Shown piece by piece: positions 31,401-41,293 of a stretch of 64,000 nucleotides of DNA. Position numbers and translations under genes: made by a program. The DNA is from Pararobbsia alpina. GTDB taxonomy: Bacteria; Pseudomonadota; Gammaproteobacteria; Burkholderiales; Burkholderiaceae. The notes under the pieces are model-generated. The model was not told where the DNA came from and ran no database searches. It saw only the letters and a program-made list of their open reading frames with translations. The DNA is taken from positions 62,001 to 126,000 of the forward strand of contig NZ_CADIKM010000003.1 in NCBI RefSeq assembly GCF_902859895.1, written 5' to 3'. Each line of letters starts with the position of its first letter. The first letter of the stretch is position 1.

Positions 31401-32231
31401 CTACGCTCCGGCTCCCGAGTCTCCAGCTGCCCGCGTGCGTGCGCGGCGCGGCGCGCTGCCTTTCGCATCGGGTACATAGGGGCCGTCATACGCGTTTGGA
31501 TCGAGGCGGCGCATCTCGGTCTCGATCCATGCCTCGACTTCGCGGTTCACTTCGTCGATCGAACGGCCGGCGGTCGGGATCGGCTTGCCGATCGAAACCG
31601 TCACGAGACCGGGGTACTTGATCCACGCATGCCGGGGCCAGACATGCCCCGCGTTGTGCGCGATCGGCACGATCGGCGCTTCGGCGCCGACCGCGAAGCG
31701 CGTGCCGCCGCTCTTGTATTTGCCCTGCTGCCCGACCGGAATCCGCGTACCTTCGGGGAACATGATGACCCATGACCGGTCGGCGAGCCGCGCGCGGCCC
31801 TGCCGGAGCACCGAGGCGAATGCGGCGTTGCCCTGCTTGCGGTCGATCTTGATCATCTTGAGCATGCCCAGGGCCCAGCCGAAGAAGGGCACATAGACCA
31901 GCTCGCGCTTGAATACGAAGCACAGCGGCTTGGGCATCAGCGCGGGCAGTGCGATCGTCTCCCAGGCCGACTGGTGCTTGACGAGCAGCACGGCCGGTCC
32001 GTCGGGCAGGTTCTCGCGGCCCTCGACGCGGTAGTCGATGCCGTTGAGCCGACGCAGCACGCCAACCGTGACCTTGCACCATCCCGCCGCGACCCAGTAG
32101 CGCCGGTGCGCGTTCAGGAACGGAAAGCTCAGGAAACAGAAGATCGCATACGGCACCGTGAACACGGCGAAGTAGAGCAGTGCGAGGACCGAGGTCACGC
32201 GCATCATCAGCGTTACTTGACGCTCACGCAT
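31401..32231 (-). CDS. plsC: 1-acyl-sn-glycerol-3-phosphate acyltransferase-like protein
   Basis: Predicted inner-membrane acyltransferase making phosphatidic acid. It has an N-terminal membrane segment (LALLYFAVFTVPYAIFCFL), the catalytic motif VKHQSAWETIALP (HX4D-type with Glu in place of Asp, as in many betaproteobacterial members) and FPEGTRIPVG. ATG 32231 is preceded by GAGGA with a 5-base spacer and overlaps the gmhB stop; the next Met pair (32207) has no ribosome-binding site. 276 residues. The Lys/Arg/Ala-rich tail is a lineage feature. Confidence 0.87.
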   Translation of the reverse strand: MRERQVTLMMRVTSVLALLYFAVFTVPYAIFCFLSFPFLNAHRRYWVAAGWCKVTVGVLRRLNGIDYRVEGRENLPDGPAVLLVKHQSAWETIALPALMPKPLCFVFKRELVYVPFFGWALGMLKMIKIDRKQGNAAFASVLRQGRARLADRSWVIMFPEGTRIPVGQQGKYKSGGTRFAVGAEAPIVPIAHNAGHVWPRHAWIKYPGLVTVSIGKPIPTAGRSIDEVNREVEAWIETEMRRLDPNAYDGPYVPDAKGSAPRRARTRAAGDSGAGA

Positions 32232-32784
32232 GTTTTTCCTCGCGCAACCAGTAGCGCGCAAACGCGAGCAGGTTCTCATGCACGATCGTGCCTTCGGGCA
32301 TGCCGCCGGCATCCATCGTCGAACGCCCCTTGCCGGTCAGCACGAGATGGGTCGGAAAGCCTTCGGCCGCGCCGGCCTGCAGGTCGCGCAGCGAGTCGCC
32401 GACCACGGGCGTATGGGCGCGATCGATATCGAAGCGCTCGGCGATCATCTTGAGCATGCCCGAACGTGGCTTGCGGCAGTCGCACTGGTCCTGCTTGGTG
32501 TGCGGGCAGAAGAAGACCGCATCGATGCGTCCGCCGACCGTTGCGAGCGCCGTATGCATCTTATGGTGCATCGCGTTGAGCGCGGCCATGTCGAACAGGC
32601 CGCGACCGATGCCCGACTGGTTCGAGGCGACCACCACGCGATAGCCCGCCTGGTTGAGCAGCGCGATCGCCTCGAGGCTGCCCTCGATCGCGACCCACTC
32701 GTCGGGCGACTTGATGAACTGGTCCGAGTCGACGTTGATCACGCCGTCGCGGTCGAGCACGATGAGCTTGCGTGCGACGGTCAT
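32224..32784 (-). CDS. gmhB: D-glycero-beta-D-manno-heptose 1,7-bisphosphate 7-phosphatase
   Basis: HAD-superfamily phosphatase of LPS inner-core heptose synthesis. The nucleophile motif is VLDRDGVINVDSD; the zinc-binding loop CPHTKQDQCDCRKP is characteristic of GmhB; VVGDSLRDLQAGAAEG provides the distal acidic motif. 186 residues is typical. Its ATG shares one base with the glyS stop (TGATG) and its end overlaps the plsC-like start by 8 bp, so the three genes are tightly coupled. Confidence 0.94.
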   Translation of the reverse strand: MTVARKLIVLDRDGVINVDSDQFIKSPDEWVAIEGSLEAIALLNQAGYRVVVASNQSGIGRGLFDMAALNAMHHKMHTALATVGGRIDAVFFCPHTKQDQCDCRKPRSGMLKMIAERFDIDRAHTPVVGDSLRDLQAGAAEGFPTHLVLTGKGRSTMDAGGMPEGTIVHENLLAFARYWLREEKHA

Positions 32785-34901
32785 CAGGCGGCCAGCTTCG
32801 AGATGTCGGCGACGCAGTTCATCTGCGTGTGCAATTGCGAGAGCAGCGCGAGCCGGTTCGTGCGTAGGGCCGCATCGTCCGCATTGACCATCACATCGTT
32901 GAAGAAGGTGTCGACGGGGTTGCGCAGGCTGGCGAGCGCGGTCAGCGCGCCCGCATACTCGCGCGCGGCGAGTTGCGTCTGCACCATCGGCGCGACGCTC
33001 GACAGCTTGTCGTAAAGCGCGCGCTCGGCCGTTTCGCCGAGCAGGCTCGCGTCGACCGTGCCCGTCGAATCCTCCGACTTCTTGAGGATATTCGAGATCC
33101 GCTTGTTCGCGGCGGCAAGCGCATCGGCTTCGGGCAAGGCCGCGAAGGCGCGTACCGCGTCGAGCCGCGCGACGATGTCGTCGATGCGAGTCGGCTGTTG
33201 GCTGACCACGGCCTCGATCTCGTTGGCGCTGTAGCCGCGCTCGCGCAGCAGACCGCGCAGGCGATCGAGCAGGAAGGTGTAGATCGCCTCGACCGAATCG
33301 GCCACATGCGGCTGCGTCGCGAACTGTGCGTAGCTCAGTTGCAGAAGCTGCCGGATATCGAGCGGCAGCGTGTTCTCGAGCAGGATCCGCAGCACGCCGA
33401 GCGCATGGCGGCGCAACGCGAACGGGTCTTTCTCGCCGGTCGGGGCGAGGCCGATGCCCCAGATGCCGGTCAGCGTCTCGAGCTTGTCGGCGAGCGCGAC
33501 GACGGTGCCGGTCTGCGTCCTGGGCAGCGCATCACCCGCATAGCGCGGCTGGTAGTGTTCCGCGCAGGCCTGTGCGACGTCCTCGGGTTCGCCGTCGTGC
33601 AGGGCGTAGTAGCGGCCCATCGTGCCCTGGAGCTCGGGAAACTCGCCGACCATGTCGGTCAGCTGGTCGGCTTTCGCGAGGTGGGCGGCGCGCTTGGCGA
33701 GCTCCAGGTCGGCCGCCATCAGCGGCGCGATCGTCGCGGCGAGCGCTTCGATGCGCTGGACGCGCTGGAGCTGCGAGCCTAGTTTGTTGTGATAAACGAC
33801 GTTCTTGAGCAGCGGTACGCGCTCGGCAAGCGTCTTCTTCTTGTCCTGCTCGAAAAAGAACTTCGCATCGGCGAGCCGCGGCCGTACGACACGTTCATTG
33901 CCTTGGACGATATCGCGCGGGGTATCGGTCGCGAGATTCGAGACGATCAGGAAGCGCGAGCGCAGCTTGCCGCCCGCGTCGGTCAGCGCGAAATACTTCT
34001 GGTTGGTCTGCATCGTCAGGATCAGGCATTCCTGCGGCACGGCGAGGAAGCTTTCGTCGAACGCGCACTCATAGACGACCGGCCATTCGACGAGCGAATT
34101 GACCTCGTCGAGCAGGGCGTCGGGCATCACGGCCTGGTCGCCGGCGGCCTTCGCGAGGAGCGCGGCGCGGATCTGCTCGCGACGGCGCGTGTAGCTCGCG
34201 ACCACACTGCCTTGCTGCGCGAGTTGCGTCTCGTAGTCGTCCGCCTTGGCGATTTCAATCGTGCCCTTGGACAGGAAACGATGGCCGAGCGTGGTGCGGC
34301 CCGCCGTCAGACCGAGTGCGCGGACCGGTACCACCGCATCGCCGTGCAGTGCGACAAGGCGGTGGGCGGGGCGCACGAACTGCACGTCTTCGCCGTCCGG
34401 GCGCTGGTACTTCATGACCTTCGGGATCGGCAACTTGGCGATCGTTTCGTCGAGCGCGGCCTGGAGTCCTTCGGCAAGGGAGGCGCCGGGCGCCGTGTAG
34501 CTCAGGAAAAAGGCCTCGGCCTTGCCGTCCTGCGCACGTTCGAGATCGGCGAGCGTCAACTCGGCAAAGCCGAGTGCGGCGAGCTTCTTGGCGAGCGGCG
34601 CGGTGGGATTGCCTTGCGCGTCGAGCGCGACCGAGACCGGCAGGACCTTTTCGCGGATCGCGCGCGCGGCGGCCACACTGCGCACGCCCTTGACGAGCAC
34701 GGCGAGCCGGCGTGGCGTGGCAAAGGCCTCGAATGCTTCGGACAGTGCCGCGCCGGCGCGCTCACCTTCGAGCAGGCCGCGTGCGGCGAGACGTTCGGCG
34801 AGACCCTGCGCGAACGCGTCGGACAGGCGCGCGAGCGCCTTGGGGGGGAGTTCCTCGGTCAGCAGTTCGACGAGCAGCGAGGCGGTGGAGTGTTCAGTCA
34901 T
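32784..34901 (-). CDS. glyS: Glycyl-tRNA synthetase beta subunit
   Basis: 705-residue beta chain of the alpha2-beta2 glycyl-tRNA synthetase, responsible for tRNA recognition. Begins with [15 protein letters not shown] and contains [13 protein letters not shown], the HD-like region and [17 protein letters not shown], with the anticodon-binding domain at the C-terminus. Follows glyQ by 30 bp. Length is normal for the family. Confidence 0.97.
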   Translation of the reverse strand: MTEHSTASLLVELLTEELPPKALARLSDAFAQGLAERLAARGLLEGERAGAALSEAFEAFATPRRLAVLVKGVRSVAAARAIREKVLPVSVALDAQGNPTAPLAKKLAALGFAELTLADLERAQDGKAEAFFLSYTAPGASLAEGLQAALDETIAKLPIPKVMKYQRPDGEDVQFVRPAHRLVALHGDAVVPVRALGLTAGRTTLGHRFLSKGTIEIAKADDYETQLAQQGSVVASYTRRREQIRAALLAKAAGDQAVMPDALLDEVNSLVEWPVVYECAFDESFLAVPQECLILTMQTNQKYFALTDAGGKLRSRFLIVSNLATDTPRDIVQGNERVVRPRLADAKFFFEQDKKKTLAERVPLLKNVVYHNKLGSQLQRVQRIEALAATIAPLMAADLELAKRAAHLAKADQLTDMVGEFPELQGTMGRYYALHDGEPEDVAQACAEHYQPRYAGDALPRTQTGTVVALADKLETLTGIWGIGLAPTGEKDPFALRRHALGVLRILLENTLPLDIRQLLQLSYAQFATQPHVADSVEAIYTFLLDRLRGLLRERGYSANEIEAVVSQQPTRIDDIVARLDAVRAFAALPEADALAAANKRISNILKKSEDSTGTVDASLLGETAERALYDKLSSVAPMVQTQLAAREYAGALTALASLRNPVDTFFNDVMVNADDAALRTNRLALLSQLHTQMNCVADISKLAA

Positions 34902-34931
34902 GGTGCTCAGCGTGGCGGTGTCGGGTACGGG

Positions 34932-35894
34932 TCAGGCGGCCGAAGAAGACGCAGACGGGGCGGAGGCATGGGCGGGCGTCGCGCGTTGTGTCGCGCCCGC
35001 GCCATGCAGCATCGGAAAACCGAGCCGTTCGCGCGATTCGAAATAAGCCTGCGCGACCAGCCGCGACAGGTTCCGGATCCTGCCGATATAGGCGGCCCGT
35101 TCGGTGACGGAGATCGCACCGCGTGCGTCGAGCAGATTGAAAGTGTGAGCCGCCTTGAGAATCATTTCGTAGGCCGGCAGGGCAAGCTGTGCTTCGAGCA
35201 GACGCTTGGCTTCGCTCTCGTAATTCGTGAAGAAGCCGAACAGCATGTCGGCGTTCGCGTGCTCGAAGTTGTAGGTCGATTGTTCGACCTCGTTCTGGTG
35301 ATAGACGTCGCCATAAGTCAGCACGCGGCGCTCGCCGTTTTCTTCCCATTCGGTCCAGATCAAGTCGTAGACATTCTCGACGCGCTGAAGGTACATCGCG
35401 AGTCGTTCGAGGCCATACGTGATCTCGCCGAGCACCGGCTTGCAGTCGATCCCGCCGACCTGCTGGAAGTAGGTGAACTGCGTGACCTCCATGCCGTTGA
35501 GCCAGACTTCCCAGCCCAGGCCCCAGGCACCGAGTGTGGGGTTTTCCCAGTCGTCCTCGACAAAGCGCACGTCGTTTTGCTTCAGATCGAAGCCAAGCGC
35601 CTCGAGCGAGCCCAGATAGAGATCGAGGATGTCTTCGGGCGCGGGCTTGAGCACGACCTGATACTGGTAGTAATGCTGGAGGCGGTTCGGGTTTTCGCCG
35701 TAACGGCCGTCCTTGGGGCGCCGTGACGGCTGCACATAGGCCGCGCGCCAGGGCTCCGGGCCGATCGCGCGCAGGAAGGTCGCGGTATGCGAGGTGCCCG
35801 CGCCGACTTCCATGTCATACGGCTGCAGCAGCGCGCAGCCTTGCGCATCCCAGTAGGCCTGGAGCTTGAGAATGATTTGCTGAAAGGTGAGCAT
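34932..35894 (-). CDS. glyQ: Glycyl-tRNA synthetase alpha subunit
   Basis: Catalytic class II subunit that forms glycyl-adenylate. ATG 35894 gives [20 protein letters not shown], the conserved family start; the upstream in-frame extension is dismissed. Other motifs: [38 protein letters not shown] and [14 protein letters not shown]. 320 residues. A Ser/Ala-rich tail of about 25 residues is appended. Followed by glyS; 227 bp behind lnt. Confidence 0.97.
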   Translation of the reverse strand: MLTFQQIILKLQAYWDAQGCALLQPYDMEVGAGTSHTATFLRAIGPEPWRAAYVQPSRRPKDGRYGENPNRLQHYYQYQVVLKPAPEDILDLYLGSLEALGFDLKQNDVRFVEDDWENPTLGAWGLGWEVWLNGMEVTQFTYFQQVGGIDCKPVLGEITYGLERLAMYLQRVENVYDLIWTEWEENGERRVLTYGDVYHQNEVEQSTYNFEHANADMLFGFFTNYESEAKRLLEAQLALPAYEMILKAAHTFNLLDARGAISVTERAAYIGRIRNLSRLVAQAYFESRERLGFPMLHGAGATQRATPAHASAPSASSSAA

Positions 35895-36121
35895 CGTGTG
35901 TTCTGTACTGTCGTCCCGCGGGAGACGGGCCATGCGCCGGTGCCGCGCGTGAGCCGCAGCACTGGTCCGATAAGCGAAACGCTGAATTTTACCCGGAGTT
36001 GGGCGCGAAGCCGCATTTCGGGCGCGCGACGGCTATCCGGTCCGGCTTGCGTCGTATCGCATTCATCGCTTGAGCATGGCGCGCCGGGTCCGGGTCGGGT
36101 TCCGGACCCGGCATGCCGCGC

Positions 36122-37894
36122 TCAGTGTGTCTGTTCTGATACCGACGCGGATTCCGGCGCCGGCCACCGTGCGGCGCGGCGATTGCGCCAGACGAGCGCG
36201 AGCAGCAGCACAAGGGACGCCGTCACGATCGGCCAGTTGCCGAACAGGATGTAGGGCGTCACGCCATCCATGCCCTGCACGGTGCCCGTCAGCGAGCCGA
36301 CCGTGAACGGCTGGAGGCTGCCGGCGACCGTGCCGTTCGCCTCGATCATCGCGGTGATCCCGGTGTTGGTCGAACGCAGCATCGGCCGCCCGGTTTCGAT
36401 CGCGCGCATGCGCGCCATCTGCAGATGCTGGGGTAGGGCGATCGTGTTGCCGAACCAGCCGAGATTGCTCGTATTGACGAGGACGCCGGCGCGCGGCGTC
36501 TGATGGCGCAGCGTGTGCGCGATCTCCTCGCCGAAGATGTCCTCGTAGCAGATGTCGGGCGCGACCGCCGTGCCCTTGACCTCGAACGGCGGCTGCGCGG
36601 GCGCGCCGCGATCGAAGTCCCCGAGCGGGATGTTCATCAGCCGGACGAACCAGTGAAAGCCCTGCGGCACGAATTCGCCAAACGGCACGAGATGGTGCTT
36701 GTCGTATTGGTAGACATGCCGTTGGCCCGGTGTCAGGCCGTAGAGGCTGTTGGTGAATTGCCTCGGGCCCTGGTTCGTCATGACATCGCCGACCGCGCCG
36801 AACAGGATCGCCGACTGCGTGCGGTCAGCATATTGACGGATCGTTTGAGCGAAGGCGTCGGGCACGTCCTGGATCAGCAGCGGGATCGCGGTCTCGGGGG
36901 TCACGATCAGGTCGGCCGGGCTGCCGGTGATGAGTTCCTGGTACAGGGCAATCGATGCGTCGACACCCGTTTGTGAGAACTTCATGTCCTGTTTGACATT
37001 GCCCTGGAGCAGCCGGACACGTACTGGCTGGCCGGACGGGTGAGTCCACGACACGCTTTCGCCGACGATGCCCGCGACGAGCACGAGCAAGGCGAGGATC
37101 ATGGGGGCGAGCCGTGAGCGTGAAGGACGCGGCGCCTTGCGACGGTCCGCCACGGCGGCAACCGGGGCGGAATGCGCCGGCGATGCCGGCGTGGCGATCG
37201 TCATGCTGTACGGCGAGGCGGCTGCCTTGCGCGCTCGCCGGGCGGCCATGGAACGAGACTCGCGCGGCGCGGGGTCGGGCAGCATTCGCCAGCCGAGCAC
37301 GGTCTGTACGAGCAGCGCACCGACCAGCGCGACCGTGAAGCCGACGCCGTAGACGCCGACCATCGGCGCGAAGCCCGCGAGCGGGCCATCGACTTGGGGA
37401 TAACCGCTGGCGAGCCACGGAAAGCCCGTGAACACCAGCCCGCGCAGCCATTCGCCAAGCGTCCATGCAGCCGCGAACGCGAAGCTCGAGCGCCAGCCGA
37501 TACCGCCCACGACGCGGTACCAGATGGCGCCCGCGAGCGCGGGGTAGATTGCGAGATACAAGGTGAACAGTACGACCGCCGCACCCGCGAGCGGCGCGGC
37601 CATGCCACCGTAGTCGTGCATGCTCACATAGAGCCACCAGACTCCGCTCACATAGTTGCCGAAGCCGAACGCGCCAAGCCGTAGCGCGGCTCCGCGCGTG
37701 CTGCGCGAAGCTTGCAGAACGATGAACAGCGCGACGATGACGAGCAGTTCGAGCCAGCCGCCACCGGGTGTCGGCGCAAACGAAAAGGTATTGAGCACGC
37801 CGAGCAGCGCGGCGCAGGCGAAGGGCATCCAGCCTGAGCTCAGCACCTGCATGCCTCCCTCGGCGGTGAGATCAGAGGTCGTCGTCGGTTGCAT
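36122..37894 (-). CDS. lnt: Apolipoprotein N-acyltransferase
   Basis: Inner-membrane enzyme adding the third acyl chain to lipoproteins. After several membrane spans, the nitrilase-like domain carries the Glu-Lys-Cys triad: VTPETAIPL, YQYDKHHLVPFGE and PDICYEDIFGEE. ATG 37894 gives 590 residues, longer than E. coli (512), largely from an Arg/Ala/Pro-rich insertion of about 60 residues before the last N-terminal membrane span (APMILALLVLVAGIVG). A start at 37852 is possible. The 5' end overlaps corC by 23 bp, as in the conserved corC-lnt pair. Confidence 0.95.
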   Translation of the reverse strand: MQPTTTSDLTAEGGMQVLSSGWMPFACAALLGVLNTFSFAPTPGGGWLELLVIVALFIVLQASRSTRGAALRLGAFGFGNYVSGVWWLYVSMHDYGGMAAPLAGAAVVLFTLYLAIYPALAGAIWYRVVGGIGWRSSFAFAAAWTLGEWLRGLVFTGFPWLASGYPQVDGPLAGFAPMVGVYGVGFTVALVGALLVQTVLGWRMLPDPAPRESRSMAARRARKAAASPYSMTIATPASPAHSAPVAAVADRRKAPRPSRSRLAPMILALLVLVAGIVGESVSWTHPSGQPVRVRLLQGNVKQDMKFSQTGVDASIALYQELITGSPADLIVTPETAIPLLIQDVPDAFAQTIRQYADRTQSAILFGAVGDVMTNQGPRQFTNSLYGLTPGQRHVYQYDKHHLVPFGEFVPQGFHWFVRLMNIPLGDFDRGAPAQPPFEVKGTAVAPDICYEDIFGEEIAHTLRHQTPRAGVLVNTSNLGWFGNTIALPQHLQMARMRAIETGRPMLRSTNTGITAMIEANGTVAGSLQPFTVGSLTGTVQGMDGVTPYILFGNWPIVTASLVLLLALVWRNRRAARWPAPESASVSEQTH

Positions 37895-38759
37895 CGGCGG
37901 CCCGGTTGTTTTGCACCAGCTCGCGGCGGACCAGTAGCATATGGATCTGTCGCGCGTCGCCGCGCAGGATTTCGAACGAAAGGTTGTCGATGCGGACCTT
38001 TTCACCGCGATGCGGCACGCGGCCGAAGCGATGCGTGACGAGGCCACCGATCGTATCGACTTCATCGTCGCTGTAGTGCGTGCCGAACACCTCGTTGAAC
38101 TGAGCGATCTCGGTCAACGCGCGCACGCGGTGCGCGCCATTAGGTGCGGCGATGATGTTGTCTTCTTCTTCGTCGAAGTCGTATTCGTCCTCGATATCGC
38201 CGACGATCTGTTCGAGCACGTCTTCGATCGTGATGAGGCCTGCGACGCCGCCGTACTCGTCGACGACGATCGCGATATGGTTGCGGTTCACGCGGAAGTC
38301 GTGCAGCAGGACGTTGAGCCGCTTCGATTCGGGAATGAACACCGCGGGACGCAGCATGCCGCGCACGTCGAATTCGTCTTCCGCGTAGTAGCGCAGCAGG
38401 TCCTTTGCAAGCAGGATGCCGATCACGTTGTCGCGATTGCCGTCGAACACCGGGTAGCGCGAGTGCGCTTTTTCGAGCACGTACGGGATGAACTCCTCGG
38501 GCGTGTCGACGATGTTGATCGTGTCCATCTGTGCGCGCGGCACCATGATGTCGCGCGCGCAGAGTTCGGCGACCTGGAACACACCTTCGATCATCGACAG
38601 GGAGTCGGCGTCGATCAGGTTACGGCCGTGCGCATCCTGCAGGACTTCGAGCAGTTCGGCACGCGATTCAGGTTCGGGGGAGATGAGGTCGGTCAGGCGT
38701 TCGAGCAGCGAACGCGGTTTTTCGTTTGATCGTCGACTAGGGGGGTGAGGGTCGTTCAT
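37872..38759 (-). CDS. corC: CorC (YbeX) CBS-domain protein
   Basis: 295-residue soluble protein with two CBS domains (about residues 70-195; ICARDIMVPRAQMDTI marks the first) and a C-terminal CorC_HlyC domain (about 210-285). Linked to magnesium/cobalt efflux and, through its operon, to ribosome maturation. Its position between ybeY and lnt matches the E. coli ybeZ-ybeY-ybeX-lnt cluster, apart from chaC inserted upstream. Confidence 0.93.
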   Translation of the reverse strand: MNDPHPPSRRSNEKPRSLLERLTDLISPEPESRAELLEVLQDAHGRNLIDADSLSMIEGVFQVAELCARDIMVPRAQMDTINIVDTPEEFIPYVLEKAHSRYPVFDGNRDNVIGILLAKDLLRYYAEDEFDVRGMLRPAVFIPESKRLNVLLHDFRVNRNHIAIVVDEYGGVAGLITIEDVLEQIVGDIEDEYDFDEEEDNIIAAPNGAHRVRALTEIAQFNEVFGTHYSDDEVDTIGGLVTHRFGRVPHRGEKVRIDNLSFEILRGDARQIHMLLVRRELVQNNRAADATDDDL

Positions 38760-38965
38760 GTCTCGGCGTCCCGGGCGGGCCGGCGCGCTGTGGCGGAATG
38801 CACAGCATACACCATGGACATCACGTCAAATTGCGCTGCGCCGGAACCCACGGCTTCCTGAAGAGGGGGGCGCCTTGCCTGTGGCCCCGCAGTTTCAGGG
38901 GTTTTAGGCGTTTCCTATTGTTTGGTACAGCTTGCGCGACTTTCCTGCTTTTTTCGCATTTCCGT

Positions 38966-39766
38966 TCACGACCCACACCGCCGCAGCAAGTCTTCGAGCG
39001 CGCGGTCGGGCATGCCGCTCTCGCGCAGCGCGGCAACGGTGCGGGTCACGTAATCGTAGGTGGTGCCGTAGCGGCCGCTCGCGCATTGCATCACATGGCG
39101 GATCAGTTCGTCTGGCAGCTTGCCCGTGTAGGTCAGCGCCTCGCGCCGCATCACGAACGACAGTGCCGATACGCGCCGGCCATCATCGAGCGAGCACGGC
39201 AGCCACGCGGGGCGATATGAACCCATGGCCATCTCACGTTGCCAGAGCGCTTCCAGATGCGCTCGCGCGCCGGGCGTGGCAAGCCGGAACGCGACGCCGG
39301 GGCAGGAGCCGCCGCGATCCAGGGCCAGCACGAGGCCCGGTGTTTCGGGTGTGCCGCGGTTCACGCGCGACCACAGATAGAGGCCACGGTGATAGCCATG
39401 TATCCGGGCGCGGACGCTTTCGATGGCCGGCATGCCGGGGTTCCAGATCAGCGAACCATAGCCGAACAGCCAGAGATCGGCGACACCATCCTGGCAGGCC
39501 AGTGTCTGCTCGAGCGACAGCCGGAGTTCGTCGTCCGTCAGGTAGCGCGCTTCGCCGAGCGCAGGCGGATAGCCGGGATAAGCCGAAAGACCGGATGCGT
39601 TGGCGCTGCTGCCGGCATTGGGTCGCTCATTGGGCGCGAGAGGTTCACCAGCATGGGAACGAGCGGAAGGCGCGAAGGGCGCGTCGGCATCGGGACGATT
39701 CGGGGCGCCCGGACGCTCGCCGGCCCCGGATCGATCGACTGGGTCCGAACCGCTGCCGGTGTCCAT
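38966..39766 (-). CDS. ChaC-type gamma-glutamylcyclotransferase
   Basis: Degrades glutathione to 5-oxoproline and Cys-Gly. The ChaC signature LWLFGYGSLIWNPG is at about residue 98, with YHRGLYLWSRVNRGTPETPG after it. The 266-residue product starts with about 70 low-complexity Pro/Ala/Asn residues not found in typical ChaC proteins (about 180-230 residues). The ATG lies 6 bp behind the ybeY stop, so it is in the miaB-phoH-ybeY transcription unit; E. coli lacks it at this place. A 206-bp gap without features follows before corC. Confidence 0.88.
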   Translation of the reverse strand: MDTGSGSDPVDRSGAGERPGAPNRPDADAPFAPSARSHAGEPLAPNERPNAGSSANASGLSAYPGYPPALGEARYLTDDELRLSLEQTLACQDGVADLWLFGYGSLIWNPGMPAIESVRARIHGYHRGLYLWSRVNRGTPETPGLVLALDRGGSCPGVAFRLATPGARAHLEALWQREMAMGSYRPAWLPCSLDDGRRVSALSFVMRREALTYTGKLPDELIRHVMQCASGRYGTTYDYVTRTVAALRESGMPDRALEDLLRRCGS

Positions 39767-39772
39767 GGCGGC

Positions 39773-40231
39773 TTACCGGTACGGATCCGGAAATCCGAGC
39801 GCGGCAAGCACCTCGGTTTCGATGCCTTCCATTTCCTTCGCCTCGTCCTCGTCCTCGTGATCGTAACCTTGCGCATGAAGCACGCCATGCACGATCAGGT
39901 GTGCGTAGTGCGCCTCGAGCGGCTTGCCCTGTTCGCCCGCTTCACGTTCGACGACCGGACAGCAGAGCACGATGTCACCGCTGACCGGATCGTCTTCCGA
40001 CTCCGCGTAGGCGAAGGTCAGGACATTGGTCGCGTAGTCCTTGCCGCGATAGCTGCGGTTGAGCGTGCGACCCTCTTCGGCGTCGACGAAGCGCAGTGTC
40101 AGTACCGCGTCTGCGAACAGTGCCGCCTTGACCCAACGCAGCACGGTCGCACGCGGCAGCAAAGCCTTGTGTGTCGCGAACGACTTGGCCGCGAACTGCT
40201 GCGACAGCGTGAGACGGGGCGCGCTTGCCAT
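39773..40231 (-). CDS. ybeY: Endoribonuclease YbeY
   Basis: Single-metal RNase that matures the 16S rRNA 3' end and serves ribosome quality control. The zinc motif H-x3-H-x5-H is visible in [16 protein letters not shown] near residue 115; [16 protein letters not shown] precedes it. 152 residues. It is 3 bp behind phoH and 6 bp before chaC, so all are co-transcribed. Confidence 0.96.
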   Translation of the reverse strand: MASAPRLTLSQQFAAKSFATHKALLPRATVLRWVKAALFADAVLTLRFVDAEEGRTLNRSYRGKDYATNVLTFAYAESEDDPVSGDIVLCCPVVEREAGEQGKPLEAHYAHLIVHGVLHAQGYDHEDEDEAKEMEGIETEVLAALGFPDPYR

Positions 40232-40234
40232 GGC

Positions 40235-41293
40235 TCAGCGTCCTTCGGCCTTGTTCTGGTGCGCCTCGTACGCATCGACGATCCGTGCCACGAGCGGATG
40301 GCGTACCACGTCGGCGCTCGTGAAATGCGTCATCGCGATGCCGCGGACCTTCTTCAGCACGTCCTGGGCCTCGATGAGGCCGCTCTTCTGCCCGCGCGGA
40401 AGATCGATCTGCGTCGTGTCCCCGGTGACCACGGCTTTCGAGCCGAAGCCGATTCGCGTCAGGAACATCTTCATCTGTTCTGGCGTCGTGTTCTGCGCCT
40501 CGTCGAGAATGATGAACGCATGGTTGAGCGTGCGGCCGCGCATGTAGGCGAGCGGCGCGACCTCGATCATCTGGCGTTCGAACATCTTCGCGGTCTTGTC
40601 GAAACCGAGCAGGTCATACAGCGCATCGTAAAGCGGGCGCAGATAGGGGTCGACCTTCTGCGACAGATCGCCGGGCAGGAAGCCGAGCCGCTCGCCGGCC
40701 TCGACGGCCGGCCGGGTCAGCACGATCCGCTTGACCTGGTCGCGCTCGAGCGCATCGACCGCGCACGCGACGGCGAGATACGTCTTGCCGGTGCCCGCGG
40801 GGCCGATGCCGAAGGTGACGTCGTGCGCAAGCACGTTCTTCAGGTACTCGCGCTGCGCGGGCGTGCGACCGCGCAGGTCGGCACGGCGCGTATAAAGCGT
40901 CGGCGCGGCTTCTTCCGACTCGTCGTCGGCGGCGTCGAACGGATGGTCCGGATCGTCGCCGATCGAATCGGACAGCTCATGCGCGCGCCGGGCCGAATCG
41001 TCGTTGCGGCTCGCACGCGGCCGCGCGGCCGGGTGCCGCGATTCGACCAGCGCGAGCTGCACGTCGTCGACCGAGAGCGGCAGGCGCGAGCGGTTGTAGA
41101 AGTCTTCGAGCGCGGTGACGGCGACTTGCGCGGCGAAACCGCGCACCGTGATCCGGTGGCCGCGACGCGTCAGCGTGACGTCGAGCGCCTGTTCGATCTG
41201 ACGCAGATTTTCGTCGAGCGGTCCGCAGAGATTCGCGAGTCGCGCATTGTCGTCCTTGGGGGCGGTGAATTCCAAATGCGGGATGGGTTTCAT
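40235..41293 (-). CDS. ybeZ: PhoH-like ATPase (YbeZ)
   Basis: PhoH-family P-loop protein, partner of YbeY. Walker A is [11 protein letters not shown], Walker B is [18 protein letters not shown], and [14 protein letters not shown] follows. The ATG at 41293 overlaps the miaB stop as ATGA; an upstream in-frame start at 41308 is less likely. 352 residues. An Arg/Ser/Asp-rich linker of about 45 residues separates the KH-like N-terminal domain (GHRITVRGF) from the ATPase. Confidence 0.94.
   Translation of the reverse strand: MKPIPHLEFTAPKDDNARLANLCGPLDENLRQIEQALDVTLTRRGHRITVRGFAAQVAVTALEDFYNRSRLPLSVDDVQLALVESRHPAARPRASRNDDSARRAHELSDSIGDDPDHPFDAADDESEEAAPTLYTRRADLRGRTPAQREYLKNVLAHDVTFGIGPAGTGKTYLAVACAVDALERDQVKRIVLTRPAVEAGERLGFLPGDLSQKVDPYLRPLYDALYDLLGFDKTAKMFERQMIEVAPLAYMRGRTLNHAFIILDEAQNTTPEQMKMFLTRIGFGSKAVVTGDTTQIDLPRGQKSGLIEAQDVLKKVRGIAMTHFTSADVVRHPLVARIVDAYEAHQNKAEGR

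Noticed and set aside
33789-35726. Long plus-strand open frame opposite glyS and glyQ
   Set aside because: Antisense shadow of two unmistakable synthetase genes, with no ribosome-binding site or known domain.
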